Assembly (NCBI RefSeq): GCF_014852005.1
Contig: NZ_JACVAU010000002.1
Location: 62,001-126,000, forward strand
Direction: 5' to 3'
Origin: Pseudoxanthomonas sp. PXM03
GTDB taxonomy: Bacteria > Pseudomonadota > Gammaproteobacteria > Xanthomonadales > Xanthomonadaceae
DNA: 64,000 bases
Shown here: positions 44,474 through 56,877 of the stretch, piece by piece
How the letters are laid out: each line of letters opens with the position of its first letter
Position numbering within the stretch: position 1 is the stretch's first letter
Made by a program: the position numbers and the translations under genes
The notes under the pieces: generated by a model
What the model was told of the DNA's origin: nothing
Seen by the model: the letters and a program-made list of their open reading frames with translations, nothing else
Databases searched by the model: none

Positions 44474-44836
44474 TCACTCGTCGTCCGGCGGGGGCGGCAG
44501 GTCGCGCAGCAGGTTCTCGATGCGCTCGCCGCGGTCGACGGAATCGTCGTAGTGGAAATGCAGCTCGGGCACGTGGCGCATCTTGACCCGACGCGCCAGT
44601 TCCATGCGCAAGCCCCAGGCCAGTTCCTTCAGGCCCTTCACGGCTTCCACGGAACGCTCGGGCATCAGGGCGGTGACGAACACCTTGGCGTGCGCCATGT
44701 CACGGGTGACTTCCACGTCGGACACGCTGACCGACGGCAGGCCGTGCTCGCGCACGGCCTCGTGCACCAGCGTGCCCAGCTCGCGACGGAGCTGGGCGGA
44801 GACGCGGTCGGTGCGGTGGAACGACTTGGTCGGCAT
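44474..44836 (-). CDS. rbfA: Ribosome-binding factor A
   Basis: 120 residues, a KH-type protein that helps late 30S maturation and cold growth. Signature: FHRTDRVSAQLRRELGTLVHE, SVSDVEVTRDMAHAKVFVTA, LRMELARRVKMRHVPELHFHYD. The start at 44836 overlaps no coding but lies 2 bases after the infB stop. The usual place after infB. Confidence 0.95.
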   Translation of the reverse strand: MPTKSFHRTDRVSAQLRRELGTLVHEAVREHGLPSVSVSDVEVTRDMAHAKVFVTALMPERSVEAVKGLKELAWGLRMELARRVKMRHVPELHFHYDDSVDRGERIENLLRDLPPPPDDE

Positions 44837-44838
44837 GA

Positions 44839-47487
<2,649 letters not shown>

Positions 47488-47629
47488 TCGGATCCTAGGT
47501 TGGGTGTTGCGCCCCCCCGGTGGTGGTGGGGCAACCCTTTTCAAGAGGGGGAATTCTAAGCCCTGCGGGTGCCAGGGCGGTGTTCATGGGTGGCTCATGC
47601 GCCGCGTCCCAGGCGGGCCGGGGCGGCGC

Positions 47630-49141
47630 TCATGCGCCGCGCTCCAAACGAGCGATCTCTTCGGCACGGGCGGCCAGGATCAGCGCCGCGGCGCGGCTCT
47701 CGTCCAGTCCTTCGATGCCGAATTCGACCACTTCGTCGGCGGCCAGGTCGGACAGGTCCTCGCTGGTACGGACGCCATGCGAGGCCAGCGCGAACGCCGT
47801 CTCTTCGTCCATGCCTTCCAGCGCCAGCAGGTCCTCGGCCGGATGGTCGTCCTCCAGGCCCTCTTCCTCGGCCAGCGCCTCGTTCAGCAGCGCGTCGCGG
47901 GCGCGCGAGCGCAGTTCCTCGACGATGTCCTCGTCGAAGCCCTCGACAGCCAGCAGTTCGCCGACCGGCACGTAGGCGATTTCCTCGACCGTGCTGAAGC
48001 CCTCGGCGACCAGGATGGCGGCGATTTCCTCGTCCACTTCCAGCTTGTCCATGAACAGCTGGCGGGCGACGGCCTGTTCGGCCTCGCTCTTGGCCTGCAC
48101 CTGGTCGGCGGTCATGACGTTGAGCTGCCAGCCCGTCAGGCGGCTGGCCAGGCGCACGTTCTGGCCGCCCTTGCCGATCGCCTGTGCCAGGCGGTCTTCC
48201 GCCACGGCCAGGTCCATCGAATGCTTCTCTTCATCGACGATGATCGACTGCACTTCCGCCGGTGCCATCGCGTTGATGACGAAGGTGGCCGGGTTGTCGT
48301 TCCACAGCACGATATCCACCCGCTCGCCGTTCAGCTCGTTGCTCACGGCCTGCACGCGCGAACCGCGCATGCCGATGCAGGCGCCGATGGGATCGGTGCG
48401 GGTGTCGTGCGCGAGCACGGCGATCTTGGCGCGGTCGCCCGGATCGCGTGCACAGGCCTTGATCTCGACCAGGCCCTGGCCCACTTCCGGCACTTCCAGC
48501 TTGAACAGCTCGATCATGAACTCCGGTGCGGCGCGGCTGATGAACAGCTGCGGGCCGCGCGGTTCGTAGCGCACGTCGAACAGGTAGCCACGGACGCGGT
48601 CGCCAGCGCGCAGCACGTCGCGCGGGATGCCCTTGTCCTTCGGGATGAAGGCCTCGGCGTTGCCGCCCAGGTCCACGTAGATGTTGCCGCGCTCGGCGCG
48701 CTTGACCACGCCGGTAACCAGTTCGCCCACGCGGTCCTTCCAGGCATCGACCACCTGCGCGCGCTCGGCTTCGCGCACGCGCTGCACGATGACCTGCTTG
48801 GCGGCCTGCGCGGCGATGCGGCCGAAATCCGGGTTCTCGATCTTCTCTTCGATCCAGTCGCCCACTTCGGCGCCTTCGGCTTCGTCCTCGGCATCCATCA
48901 GGCGGATCTGGCGGTCCGGCGACTCCATCACCACGTCATCGGCCACCACTTCCCAGCGGCGGAACGTCTCGTAGCTGCCGTCCTTGTGGTCGATGGTGAC
49001 GCGCACCTGCACGTCCTGGTCCATGTAGCGCTTCTTGGCGGCGGACGCCAGGGCGGCCTCGATGGCATCGAAGATGACTTCGCGCGGCACGCCCTTTTCG
49101 TTGGCCACCGCATCCACGACCAGCAACAATTCCTTACTCAT
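47630..49141 (-). CDS. nusA: Transcription termination/antitermination factor NusA
   Basis: 503 residues. NusA binds RNA polymerase and modulates pausing, termination and antitermination. N-terminal domain (LLVVDAVANEKGVPREVIFD), S1 (ELVTGVVKRAERGNIYVDLG), KH1 and KH2 (IGACIGMRGSRVQAVSNEL, AIGKGGQNVRLASRLTGW) and two acidic C-terminal repeats. Length is close to the E. coli protein (495). 3 bases from rimP. Confidence 0.97.
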   Translation of the reverse strand: MSKELLLVVDAVANEKGVPREVIFDAIEAALASAAKKRYMDQDVQVRVTIDHKDGSYETFRRWEVVADDVVMESPDRQIRLMDAEDEAEGAEVGDWIEEKIENPDFGRIAAQAAKQVIVQRVREAERAQVVDAWKDRVGELVTGVVKRAERGNIYVDLGGNAEAFIPKDKGIPRDVLRAGDRVRGYLFDVRYEPRGPQLFISRAAPEFMIELFKLEVPEVGQGLVEIKACARDPGDRAKIAVLAHDTRTDPIGACIGMRGSRVQAVSNELNGERVDIVLWNDNPATFVINAMAPAEVQSIIVDEEKHSMDLAVAEDRLAQAIGKGGQNVRLASRLTGWQLNVMTADQVQAKSEAEQAVARQLFMDKLEVDEEIAAILVAEGFSTVEEIAYVPVGELLAVEGFDEDIVEELRSRARDALLNEALAEEEGLEDDHPAEDLLALEGMDEETAFALASHGVRTSEDLSDLAADEVVEFGIEGLDESRAAALILAARAEEIARLERGA

Positions 49142-49144
49142 TGA

Positions 49145-49756
49145 TCACTCCGCGCGCGGCTTGCGGGCCGCCGGTTGGTTGGGTTTTTTCTTGGCTTTTC
49201 TGGCCGGTGCGCGCTTGGCGTCCCCAGCCTTGGCACCGGCCTTGCGGCCGCCACCGGGTTTCTCGGGCGCCAGGCCCAGCGCCGCCCAGTCGGGGACCAG
49301 GCGCGCCTTGTCGATATTATCGAACGCCACCGTCATTTCGGCGTCGTCCACGGTGAACACGATGTCCTCGCCTTCGATACGGCTGATCGCGCCCTGCAGA
49401 CGGCGACGACGATCCTGCGGCAGCTTGAGCACCACCTTGGCCGTCTCGCCCAGGAAGCGGGCGAAGTGGGCCAGTTCGAACAGCGGCCGGTCCACGCCGG
49501 GCGAGGACACTTCCAGCGTGTAGTTGCCGGTGATGGGATCCTCCACGTCCAGCTGCGCCGAGACTTCACGGCTCACCGCCTCGCAGTCCTCGACGTTGAC
49601 GTGGCGCGTATCGCGCTCGGCTTCCTGCACATCGATATACAGGCGCAACGTGGCGCTGCCGGGAGCCGGCAGGTACTCGATGCCCAGCAGCTCCAGGCCC
49701 AGGGCCTGGACCGTCGGTGCCAGCAGGTTGGCGATGTGGTTGGCCTTCTCGCTCAC
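49145..49756 (-). CDS. rimP: Ribosome maturation factor RimP with a basic tail
   Basis: 203 residues from a GTG at 49756 ([16 protein letters not shown]), where related proteins start; a longer frame upstream runs through the tRNA gene and is not real. The RimP core ([54 protein letters not shown]) is complete. After about residue 165 there is a Lys/Ala/Pro-rich extension ([20 protein letters not shown]) absent from the 150-residue E. coli protein. It acts in 30S assembly. First gene of the cluster. Confidence 0.93.
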   Translation of the reverse strand: MSEKANHIANLLAPTVQALGLELLGIEYLPAPGSATLRLYIDVQEAERDTRHVNVEDCEAVSREVSAQLDVEDPITGNYTLEVSSPGVDRPLFELAHFARFLGETAKVVLKLPQDRRRRLQGAISRIEGEDIVFTVDDAEMTVAFDNIDKARLVPDWAALGLAPEKPGGGRKAGAKAGDAKRAPARKAKKKPNQPAARKPRAE

Positions 49757-49805
49757 GGATTCGATGCCGATGGTTTGGTAGTGCCGTGCGTATCGCTGAA
49801 ACAAA

Positions 49806-49828
49806 CAAGGGGCCCGATGGGCCCCTTG
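49806..49828 (-). terminator. Terminator after tRNA-fMet
   Basis: CAAGGGGCCC, loop of 3, GGGCCCCTTG: ten perfect pairs. On the minus strand the stem is followed by TTTGTTTC. It lies 98 bases after the tRNA. A second perfect hairpin (GGCCGCCTG with CAGGCGGCC, 49894-49915), without a T-run, lies nearer the tRNA end and could be part of the processing region. Confidence 0.8.
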
Positions 49829-49926
49829 TCCGATACGCTGGATGTCGGTGCAACGACGGGAACATGCGTCGTTGCGTGCCCAGGTTTTTCGTCGGCCGCC
49901 TGTACTCAGGCGGCCTCGGACAAACA

Positions 49927-50003
49927 TGGTAGCGGGGGCAGGATTTGAACCTGCGACCTTCGGGTTATGAGCCCGACGAGCTGCCAGACTGCTCCACCCC
50001 GCA
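49927..50003 (-). tRNA. Initiator tRNA-fMet (anticodon CAT)
   Basis: 77 bases with CCA encoded. Anticodon loop CTCATAA, and the anticodon stem has three consecutive G:C pairs (GGG with CCC), the initiator hallmark. Acceptor stem: first base U and base 72 U, so position 1-72 is unpaired, a second hallmark (in E. coli C1 with A72). Length and D-loop agree with fMet. Own promoter at 50015-50043 and own terminator at 49806-49828. Next to rimP as in many Gammaproteobacteria. Confidence 0.96.
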
Positions 50004-50014
50004 GCAGAAGCGAA

Positions 50015-50043
50015 ATTATGATGAATACGCCGGTGCATTGCAA
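50015..50043 (-). promoter_or_regulatory. Sigma-70 promoter of tRNA-fMet
   Basis: Minus strand: -35 TTGCAA (50038-50043), a 17-base spacer and -10 CATAAT (50015-50020). The -10 box ends 12 bases before the tRNA 5' end, which leaves room for a short leader. It lies in the 126 bases between the nuoN stop and the tRNA, so nuoN transcripts would read into it. Confidence 0.7.
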
Positions 50044-50129
50044 GCCTTGTGATGCACCAACTTGAAACATCGCGTTCATCACGCGCCGCCGGCAGGACCT
50101 CGCCGACGGAAACTCCGGCGACCCGCGCC

Positions 50130-51593
50130 TCAGCCGGCGAATGCCAGCTTGCACCACGCCATGATCGGATTCCACGCGACACCCAGCGCGAGCAGCGCAA
50201 GCGCGTTCACGCCGAACACCACCGGCACCACGCGATCGGCGCGCGGCGGCGGAATCTCGCCGACCGGCTCGTCGAAGTACATCACCTTGATCACGCGCAG
50301 GTAGTAGAAGGCGCCGATGACCGCGCACAGCACGCCGACGATGGCCAGCCACAGGAAGCCGCCGTTGACCGCCGCGCCCAGCACGACCAGCTTGGCCCAG
50401 AAGCCGAGGAAAGGCGGTACGCCGGCCAGGGACGCCATCACGCACAGCACCAGGCCCGCCTGCCACGGATTGCGCGCATTCAGGCCCTTGAAGTCGTCGA
50501 TCCTGTCAGCCTCGAAGCCCTGGCGCGACAGCACGATGATCGCGCCGAACGCCGCCGCCGACATGATCGCGTAGCTGATCGCGTAGAACAGTGCTGCCGA
50601 GTACCCCGTCTCCCCGCCGCCAGCGAAGCCGACCAGCAGGAAGCCGACGTGCGACACCGTGGAGTACGCCAGCATGCGCTTCAGGTTGGTCTGCGCGATG
50701 GCGATCACGTTGCCGATCACCAGCGACGCCGCCGCCAGTCCCGCCAGCAGCCATTGCCACTGTGCCGCGGCCGGGCCCACGCCATCCTGCAGCAGGCGGA
50801 ATGCCATGCCGAACGCAGCGAGCTTCGGTGCCGCACTGATGAACAGCGTCACCGGCGTCGAGGCGCCCTGGTAGACGTCGGGCAGCCACATGTGGAACGG
50901 CGCCGCGCCCAGCTTGAAGGCCACACCCGCCACCATGAACACCACGCCGGTCAGCAACAGCATGCGCTGCTCACCGCCGCCTGCCAGTGCCGCGCCCGTG
51001 GCATCGAAGATCGCCGGCAACTGCAGCGAACCGGTCGCGCCGTACACCAGCGACATGCCATACAACAGCAGGCCGGACGCCAGCGAACCCAGCACGATGT
51101 ACTTCATCGCCGCTTCGGTCGCCAGGCCGTCGTCGCGGTTCAGCGCCACCAGCGCATAGGAACATAGCGCCAGCAGCTCCAGCCCCAGATAGACCATCAC
51201 CAGGCTGCCGGCCGATACCATCACCATCATGCCGGCGGTGGCGAACATCACCAGTACGGGCGCCTCGCCCGGATACAGGTTGCGCTCGCGCAGGTAGGGC
51301 CAGCCGTAGACCAGCGACAACGCGCTGACGGCGACGATCACGACCTTGCTGACATCGGCCAGCGTGTCGCGCACGAACATGCCGCTGAACACGCTGCCCT
51401 GCCCGCCCACACCGGTCGCCAGCATCCAGACCACCGCGACCATGACGACCAGCGCCAGAGCGTGGGTGATGATGCGGCGGGAGCTGTCGAGGAACAGGTC
51501 CAGCATCAGCAGCGCGAACGCGCCCGCGATCAGGGTGAGCTCCGGCAGCAGCGGCTGCAGGTCGGCGGCGGAGATGGGCATCGGCGTCGTCAT
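50130..51593 (-). CDS. nuoN: NADH-quinone oxidoreductase subunit N
   Basis: 487 residues, about 14 membrane helices. One of three antiporter-like proton channels of complex I. Conserved: [16 protein letters not shown]-type helix with glutamate, [40 protein letters not shown] with lysine and histidine, and the broken helix [13 protein letters not shown]. Last gene of the operon; the stop is 126 bases from tRNA-fMet. 9 bases after nuoM. Confidence 0.96.
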   Translation of the reverse strand: MTTPMPISAADLQPLLPELTLIAGAFALLMLDLFLDSSRRIITHALALVVMVAVVWMLATGVGGQGSVFSGMFVRDTLADVSKVVIVAVSALSLVYGWPYLRERNLYPGEAPVLVMFATAGMMVMVSAGSLVMVYLGLELLALCSYALVALNRDDGLATEAAMKYIVLGSLASGLLLYGMSLVYGATGSLQLPAIFDATGAALAGGGEQRMLLLTGVVFMVAGVAFKLGAAPFHMWLPDVYQGASTPVTLFISAAPKLAAFGMAFRLLQDGVGPAAAQWQWLLAGLAAASLVIGNVIAIAQTNLKRMLAYSTVSHVGFLLVGFAGGGETGYSAALFYAISYAIMSAAAFGAIIVLSRQGFEADRIDDFKGLNARNPWQAGLVLCVMASLAGVPPFLGFWAKLVVLGAAVNGGFLWLAIVGVLCAVIGAFYYLRVIKVMYFDEPVGEIPPPRADRVVPVVFGVNALALLALGVAWNPIMAWCKLAFAG

Positions 51594-51602
51594 CGTTCTT
51601 CC

Positions 51603-53114
51603 TTACAGCTTGCTGTTGGCGAGCTGCATCGCCAGTTGCGCGATCGACGGCTCCATCAGGTCCGTCAGCGGCTTGGGATACACACCCAGCGCCAGTACGC
51701 AGACGGCGAACCCGCCCAGTACCAACGCCTCGCGCAGGGACACGTCCTTCAGCTCGGCCACATGGGCATTGGCCACGTCGCCGAGGATCACGCGCTTGAC
51801 CAGCCACAGCGTATAGGCCGCACCGATCACCAGCGTGGTGGCGGCGAAGAAGGCGATCAGCGGATGCTGCTGGAAGCTGGCCAGGATGACCATGAACTCG
51901 CCGACGAAGCCGCTGGTGCCCGGCAGGCCGGAGTTGGCCATGCCGAACAGGATGAAGAAGGCGCCGAACCACGGCATCGTGTTGATGACCCCGCCGTAGT
52001 CCTTGATCATGCGGGTGTGCATGCGGTCGTAGAGCACGCCGACGCAGGTGAACATCGCGCCGGAGATGAAGCCGTGGCTGATCATCTGCACCATCGCGCC
52101 CTGCAGGCCCAGGCGCGCGCCGTCCAGGTTGCCGTAGTCGCGTACCAGGCTGAAGGCGATGAAGATGCCGAGGGTGACGAAGCCCATGTGCGAGACCGAC
52201 GAATAGGCGATCAGCTTCTTCATGTCGTCCTGCACCAGCGCCACCAGGCCCACGTAGACCACGGCGATCAGCGACAGCACGATGACGAACGTCGCCCACT
52301 CGTGGCCAGCATCCGGCACGATCGGCAGGCTGAAGCGCAGCAGGCCGTAGCCACCGATCTTCAGTGCGATGGCCGCCAGGATCACCGAACCGGCAGTCGG
52401 CGCCTCGACGTGCGCGTCCGGTAGCCAGGTGTGCACCGGGAACATCGGGATCTTCACCGCGAATGCGATCAGGAACGCGAAGAACAGCCAAGTCTGTTCC
52501 TTCGCCGTCAGCGGCATCGCGTACAGGTCGGCCAGCTGGAAGCTGCCACCCTTGATGTACAGATACACCAGGCCGACCAGCATCAGCACCGAGCCAAGGA
52601 ACGTGTACAGGAAGAACTTCAGCGAGGCATAAATACGGCGCGGACCGCCCCAGACACCGATGATCAGGAACATCGGGATCAGCATTGCCTCGAAGAACAC
52701 GTAGAACAGGACCGCGTCGCTGGCGGCGAAGATGCCGTTGGTCAGGCCTTCCAGGATCAGGAACGCGGCCACGTACTGCGCCACGCGCTTGTTCACCGAG
52801 CCCCACGCGCCGGCAAGCGTCAGCACGGTGATCAGCGTGTTGAGCAGCAGCAGCGCCACCGCGATGCCGTCGGCGCCGAGGTTGTAGTGGATGTCGAAAC
52901 TGGGGATCCACGCATGGTTTTCGACGAACTGCAGGCCCGGGTTGGCGTAGTCGAACCCGGTCAGCAGCCCGACGCTGAAGACGAAGGTCAGCACCGCCAC
53001 CGCGAAGCCCAGCCAGCGGGCCGCATCCGCGCGGGCATTGCCCAGCGCGAGCACCAGCGCGCCACCCAGGATGGGCAGCCAGATCAGAACACTAAGCAGG
53101 GGCCAGTTCGACAC
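51603..53114 (-). CDS. nuoM: NADH-quinone oxidoreductase subunit M
   Basis: 503 residues, 14 helices. Proton-channel subunit. Conserved: FFEAMLIPMFLIIG (glutamate of the channel), KIPMFPVHTWLPDAHVEAPT (lysine and histidine), LIAYSSVSHMGFV (broken helix 12) and the C-terminal helices that lead to the quinone side. The gene follows nuoL after 60 bases. Inner membrane. Confidence 0.96.
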   Translation of the reverse strand: MSNWPLLSVLIWLPILGGALVLALGNARADAARWLGFAVAVLTFVFSVGLLTGFDYANPGLQFVENHAWIPSFDIHYNLGADGIAVALLLLNTLITVLTLAGAWGSVNKRVAQYVAAFLILEGLTNGIFAASDAVLFYVFFEAMLIPMFLIIGVWGGPRRIYASLKFFLYTFLGSVLMLVGLVYLYIKGGSFQLADLYAMPLTAKEQTWLFFAFLIAFAVKIPMFPVHTWLPDAHVEAPTAGSVILAAIALKIGGYGLLRFSLPIVPDAGHEWATFVIVLSLIAVVYVGLVALVQDDMKKLIAYSSVSHMGFVTLGIFIAFSLVRDYGNLDGARLGLQGAMVQMISHGFISGAMFTCVGVLYDRMHTRMIKDYGGVINTMPWFGAFFILFGMANSGLPGTSGFVGEFMVILASFQQHPLIAFFAATTLVIGAAYTLWLVKRVILGDVANAHVAELKDVSLREALVLGGFAVCVLALGVYPKPLTDLMEPSIAQLAMQLANSKL

Positions 53115-53174
53115 GTTGTGTTATCCGTTGAGTTCTTCGCCAGGACGATCCGCCGGAGCGGCGGCGTCAGGTCG

Positions 53175-55415
53175 TTACTGCCAAAACTTGATGACGACGC
53201 CCAACAGCAGGATCAGGCCGACGATCATCGCGAACGCGTAGTGGTACAGGTAGCCGGACTGGGTCTTGCGCAGCAGGTGCGCGCCCAGGTCGACCAGCTT
53301 GGCCGTGCCGTTCACCGCCGCGCCGTCGATCACGTGGCTGTCGAAGGCACGGGACGCCTTGCCCAGTTTCACGCCACCGCCGGCAAAGCCGTTGATCCAG
53401 AGGTGGTCGGCCCAGTACTTCTTGTCCAGGATGTTGGTCAGGAAGGCGCCGACCGTGCTGTTGCGGACCTTGCCCGGCAGTTCCGGCTTGAACAGGTACA
53501 GGAAGGTCGCGAGGACGAAGCCCCCCAGCGCCAACCAGAACGGCGGCATCTTCATGCCATGCACGGCGAATTCCCACGGACTGTGGAACTCTGCCTTCAA
53601 TGCCATCACGGTGTCGCGCGGCGACAGGGCCAGATTCGGATCGATCCGCAGGAAGTCGATCGCGCCGAGGAAGAACGGCGTCGCTTCGTGGTGACCCGTC
53701 CAGTCGGTGCCGAACAACATCGGGCCGATGGTGAAGAAACCGATCAGGATCGACGGAATCGCCAGCAGCACCAGCGGCACCGTCACCACCCAGGGAGACT
53801 CATGCGGCTCATGCGCGCCGTGGTGGCCGTGATCGTCGTGACCATGGTCATCGTGGGCATGGTCGTGATGGGCATCGTGGCCATGGCCATGATCCGCATG
53901 CGCGTCACGGAAACGCTCCTTGCCATGGAACGTCAGGTACAGCAGCCGGAAGCTGTAGAAGCTGGTGACGAAGACGCCCAACAGCACCGCCCAGTAACCA
54001 TAGTTGGCGATCCACTCGCTCGGCCCCTGGTATCCCTGCGCGGCCATGACGCCCATCTCGGCCACTTCCTTGCCCACCTCGTGCGCCACGTGCTGGTGGT
54101 GCTTGGCGGCCTCGATGATGGTGTCCTTCGAGTAGAACCCGGAGAAGAACGGCGTGCCGACCAGCGCCAGCGTGCCGATCAGGCTGGTGATCCAGGTGAT
54201 GGGCATGTACTTGCGCAGGCCGCCCATCTTCCGCATGTCCTGCTCGTGGTGCATGCCGATGATGACCGAGCCGGCCGCCAGGAACAGCAGCGCCTTGAAG
54301 AAGGCGTGCGTCATCAGGTGGAACACCGCGGCCGAGTATGCCGACACGCCCAGCGCCACCGTCATATAGCCCAGCTGCGACAGCGTGGAATACGCCACGA
54401 CACGCTTGATGTCGTTCTGCACGATGCCGATCAGGCCGGTGAACAATGCGGTCGTCGCGCCGATGAAGAGCACGAAGTCCAGAGCCGTCTGCGACAGCTC
54501 GAACAGCGGCGACATGCGCGCCACCATGAAGATGCCGGCGGTGACCATCGTGGCCGCATGGATCAGCGCAGAGATCGGCGTGGGGCCTTCCATCGAATCA
54601 GGCAACCAGACATGCAACGGCACCTGCGCCGACTTGCCCATCGCGCCGATGAACAGGCAGATGCAGGTCAGCGTGGCCATCGACCAGATCACCGGCTGGT
54701 CGAGCACCTGCCAGGTTTCGCCGAACAGGGTGAGCGCGCCGGACCAGACCGGCACGGCCTTGCCGGCCAGCATCGGCGAGTTGGCGAACACGGTGGCGTA
54801 GTCCAGGGTGCCGAACATCAGCAGTACGCAGCCGATACCGAGCAGGAAGCCGAAATCGCCGACGCGGTTGACCAGGAACGCCTTCATGTTGGCGAAGATC
54901 GCCGTCGGACGCTTGAACCAGAAGCCGATCAGCAGGTACGACACCAGGCCCACTGCTTCCCAGCCGAAGAACAGCTGCAGGAAGTTGTTGCTCATCACCA
55001 GCATCAGCATGCTGAAGGTGAACAGCGAGATGTAGCTGAAGAACCGCTGATAACCCGGGTCTTCCGCCATGTAGCCGATGGTGTAGATGTGCACCAGCAG
55101 CGACACGAAGGTCACCACCACCATCATCATCGCCGTCAGCTTGTCGATCATGAAACCGACGTGGCCGGTGATGTTGCCAACCTCGAAGAAGGTATAGAGG
55201 TTCTGGTTGAACGGGGACGCACCCTGCGCCACCAGCTGGTACAGCACCCAGCACGACAGCGCACAGCTGGTCGCCACGCCCAGGATGGTGGCCGTGTGCG
55301 CGCCGGCGCGACCGACGAAGCGGCCGAACAGCCCGGCGATGATGCTGCCCAGCAGCGGCGCCAGCACGATCGCCAGCAGCACGTTCTTGGAAAGAAGGAC
55401 TTCCATACCGGTCAT
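53175..55415 (-). CDS. nuoL: NADH-quinone oxidoreductase subunit L with His-rich insertion
   Basis: 746 residues, longer than the E. coli protein (613). Proton-channel subunit with a long amphipathic C-terminal helix that runs beside NuoM and NuoN. Conserved: LFFGWEAVGLVSYLLIGFW, KSAQVPLHVWLPDSMEGPTP, VAYSTLSQLGYMTVALG. Between about residues 502 and 537 is a segment with 15 histidines and many aspartates (HGHDAHHDHAHDDHGHD), typical of metal-binding loops. It lies in a loop between helices. Start at 55415; an ATG at 55406 is also possible. Confidence 0.95.
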   Translation of the reverse strand: MTGMEVLLSKNVLLAIVLAPLLGSIIAGLFGRFVGRAGAHTATILGVATSCALSCWVLYQLVAQGASPFNQNLYTFFEVGNITGHVGFMIDKLTAMMMVVVTFVSLLVHIYTIGYMAEDPGYQRFFSYISLFTFSMLMLVMSNNFLQLFFGWEAVGLVSYLLIGFWFKRPTAIFANMKAFLVNRVGDFGFLLGIGCVLLMFGTLDYATVFANSPMLAGKAVPVWSGALTLFGETWQVLDQPVIWSMATLTCICLFIGAMGKSAQVPLHVWLPDSMEGPTPISALIHAATMVTAGIFMVARMSPLFELSQTALDFVLFIGATTALFTGLIGIVQNDIKRVVAYSTLSQLGYMTVALGVSAYSAAVFHLMTHAFFKALLFLAAGSVIIGMHHEQDMRKMGGLRKYMPITWITSLIGTLALVGTPFFSGFYSKDTIIEAAKHHQHVAHEVGKEVAEMGVMAAQGYQGPSEWIANYGYWAVLLGVFVTSFYSFRLLYLTFHGKERFRDAHADHGHGHDAHHDHAHDDHGHDDHGHHGAHEPHESPWVVTVPLVLLAIPSILIGFFTIGPMLFGTDWTGHHEATPFFLGAIDFLRIDPNLALSPRDTVMALKAEFHSPWEFAVHGMKMPPFWLALGGFVLATFLYLFKPELPGKVRNSTVGAFLTNILDKKYWADHLWINGFAGGGVKLGKASRAFDSHVIDGAAVNGTAKLVDLGAHLLRKTQSGYLYHYAFAMIVGLILLLGVVIKFWQ

Positions 55416-55422
55416 CGGTGCA

Positions 55423-55728
55423 TCAGCCTTTGAGCGTATCGACTTCGGCGACGTTGATCGTGCGCCGGGTGCGGAACAGGGTGACCAGGATCGCCAGGCC
55501 GATGGCGGCCTCGGCCGCGGCCACGGTCAGGATGAAGAACACGAAGATCTGGCCGGCGGCGTCGCCCAGTTCGCGCGAGAACGCGACGAAGTTGATGTTG
55601 ACCGACAGCAGCATCAACTCGATCGACATCAGCAGCACGATGACGTTCTTGCGGTTCAGGAAAATGCCCGCCAGGCTGATGCAGAACAGCACCGCGCCCA
55701 GTGCCAGCAGGTGACCGACCGTGATCAT
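55423..55728 (-). CDS. nuoK: NADH-quinone oxidoreductase subunit K
   Basis: 101 residues, three helices. The two membrane glutamates needed for proton coupling are present, Glu37 (LMSIELML) and Glu73 ([10 protein letters not shown]). The start overlaps the stop of nuoJ by ATGA. Length as in E. coli (100). Confidence 0.97.
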   Translation of the reverse strand: MITVGHLLALGAVLFCISLAGIFLNRKNVIVLLMSIELMLLSVNINFVAFSRELGDAAGQIFVFFILTVAAAEAAIGLAILVTLFRTRRTINVAEVDTLKG

Positions 55729-56378
55729 GGCGTGCCCTCCCCTTCGCCCGCCGGGGTGGACGGCGCTTCACGCACCGGCTTCTCCGCGGACATCTTGATG
55801 ATGCGGATGCGATCGCTCGCCTTCACCCGCGACTGCTCACCCGGATCCTGCGTCTTGATGCCGGTGCGCTTGCGCAGCGTCAGCATCACCGCAGCCACCA
55901 CGGCGACGGTCAGGATGACGGCGGCGAACTCGAACGGCAGCAGGAACTCGGTGAACAGCGTGCGCGCCAGCCACGCCGTGTTGGACACATCGGCAGCAGC
56001 CGAGGCGGCGTTGTCCGGGAACGGCGCCGCCATCTTCGCCTTGATGCCGATCAGCACCAGCATCTGCACCAGCATCACGATCGCCACCAGCAAGCCTGCG
56101 GGCAGGAACTTGACCCAGCCTTCGCGCAGCGCGTCGACGTCGATGTCGAGCATCATCACCACGAACAGGAACAGCACCATCACCGCGCCCACGTAGACGA
56201 GGATCAGGGCGACGCCCAGGAACTCCGCGCCAACCAGCAGCCAGGTGCAGGCCACCGAGAAGAACGTCAGGATGAGGCACAGCACGGCATGCACCGGGTT
56301 GCGCACGCTGATCACCGCGCCGGCGGCGACGACCGCGACGGTGGCGAAGGCGTAGAAGCTGATCAAAACCCAATCCAT
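55725..56378 (-). CDS. nuoJ: NADH-quinone oxidoreductase subunit J
   Basis: 217 residues, five helices ([60 protein letters not shown]). The tyrosine/glycine pi-bulge region [10 protein letters not shown] of helix 3 is present. A charged tail of about 45 residues after the last helix extends beyond the E. coli protein (184). Start at 56378; the ORF could be read from 56450 but that part lies inside nuoI. Confidence 0.95.
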   Translation of the reverse strand: MDWVLISFYAFATVAVVAAGAVISVRNPVHAVLCLILTFFSVACTWLLVGAEFLGVALILVYVGAVMVLFLFVVMMLDIDVDALREGWVKFLPAGLLVAIVMLVQMLVLIGIKAKMAAPFPDNAASAAADVSNTAWLARTLFTEFLLPFEFAAVILTVAVVAAVMLTLRKRTGIKTQDPGEQSRVKASDRIRIIKMSAEKPVREAPSTPAGEGEGTP

Positions 56379-56388
56379 TCTTTGGACC

Positions 56389-56877
56389 TCAGCGGAAGGC
56401 GGCGTCGGCGGCGCGGCGTTCGGCGATTTCGGCTTCCAGCCGGTCGCCAATCGCCAGCAGCTGCGGCTTGGTCACGATGTTCTGGCCACGCTTGTCGAAG
56501 TGGTACTCCAGCACGTGCGTTTCTACGATCGAATCCACCGGGCAGCTTTCCTCGCAGAAGCCGCAGTAGATGCACTTGAACAGATCGATGTCGTAGCGCG
56601 TGGTACGGCGGGTGCCGTCCTCGCGCGGGGCCGAGTCGATGGTGATGGCCAGCGCCGGGCACACCGCCTCGCACAGCTTGCACGCGATGCAGCGCTCTTC
56701 GCCGTTGGGATAGCGGCGCAACGCATGCAGGCCACGGAAACGCGGCGACTGCGGGAACTTCTCCATCGGGTACATCAGCGTGTACTTCGGCTTGAAGGTG
56801 TACTTCAGCGTCAGCCACAGGCCCTGCATCAGTTCCAGCAGCATCAGGCTCTTGAAGTAGTGCACAACCTTGTTCAT
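56389..56877 (-). CDS. nuoI: NADH-quinone oxidoreductase subunit I
   Basis: 162 residues, two 4Fe-4S clusters (N6a and N6b) bound by [12 protein letters not shown] and [12 protein letters not shown]. It passes electrons between NuoG and NuoB in the peripheral arm. The N-terminal amphipathic stretch ([20 protein letters not shown]) contacts the membrane part. Directly adjacent to the nuoH stop. Confidence 0.97.
   Translation of the reverse strand: MNKVVHYFKSLMLLELMQGLWLTLKYTFKPKYTLMYPMEKFPQSPRFRGLHALRRYPNGEERCIACKLCEAVCPALAITIDSAPREDGTRRTTRYDIDLFKCIYCGFCEESCPVDSIVETHVLEYHFDKRGQNIVTKPQLLAIGDRLEAEIAERRAADAAFR

Noticed and set aside
52431-55433. A 1000-residue open frame on the plus strand opposite nuoL/nuoM
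   Set aside because: Antisense shadow of strongly conserved nuo genes; composition is His/Arg/Gln-rich and matches no family.
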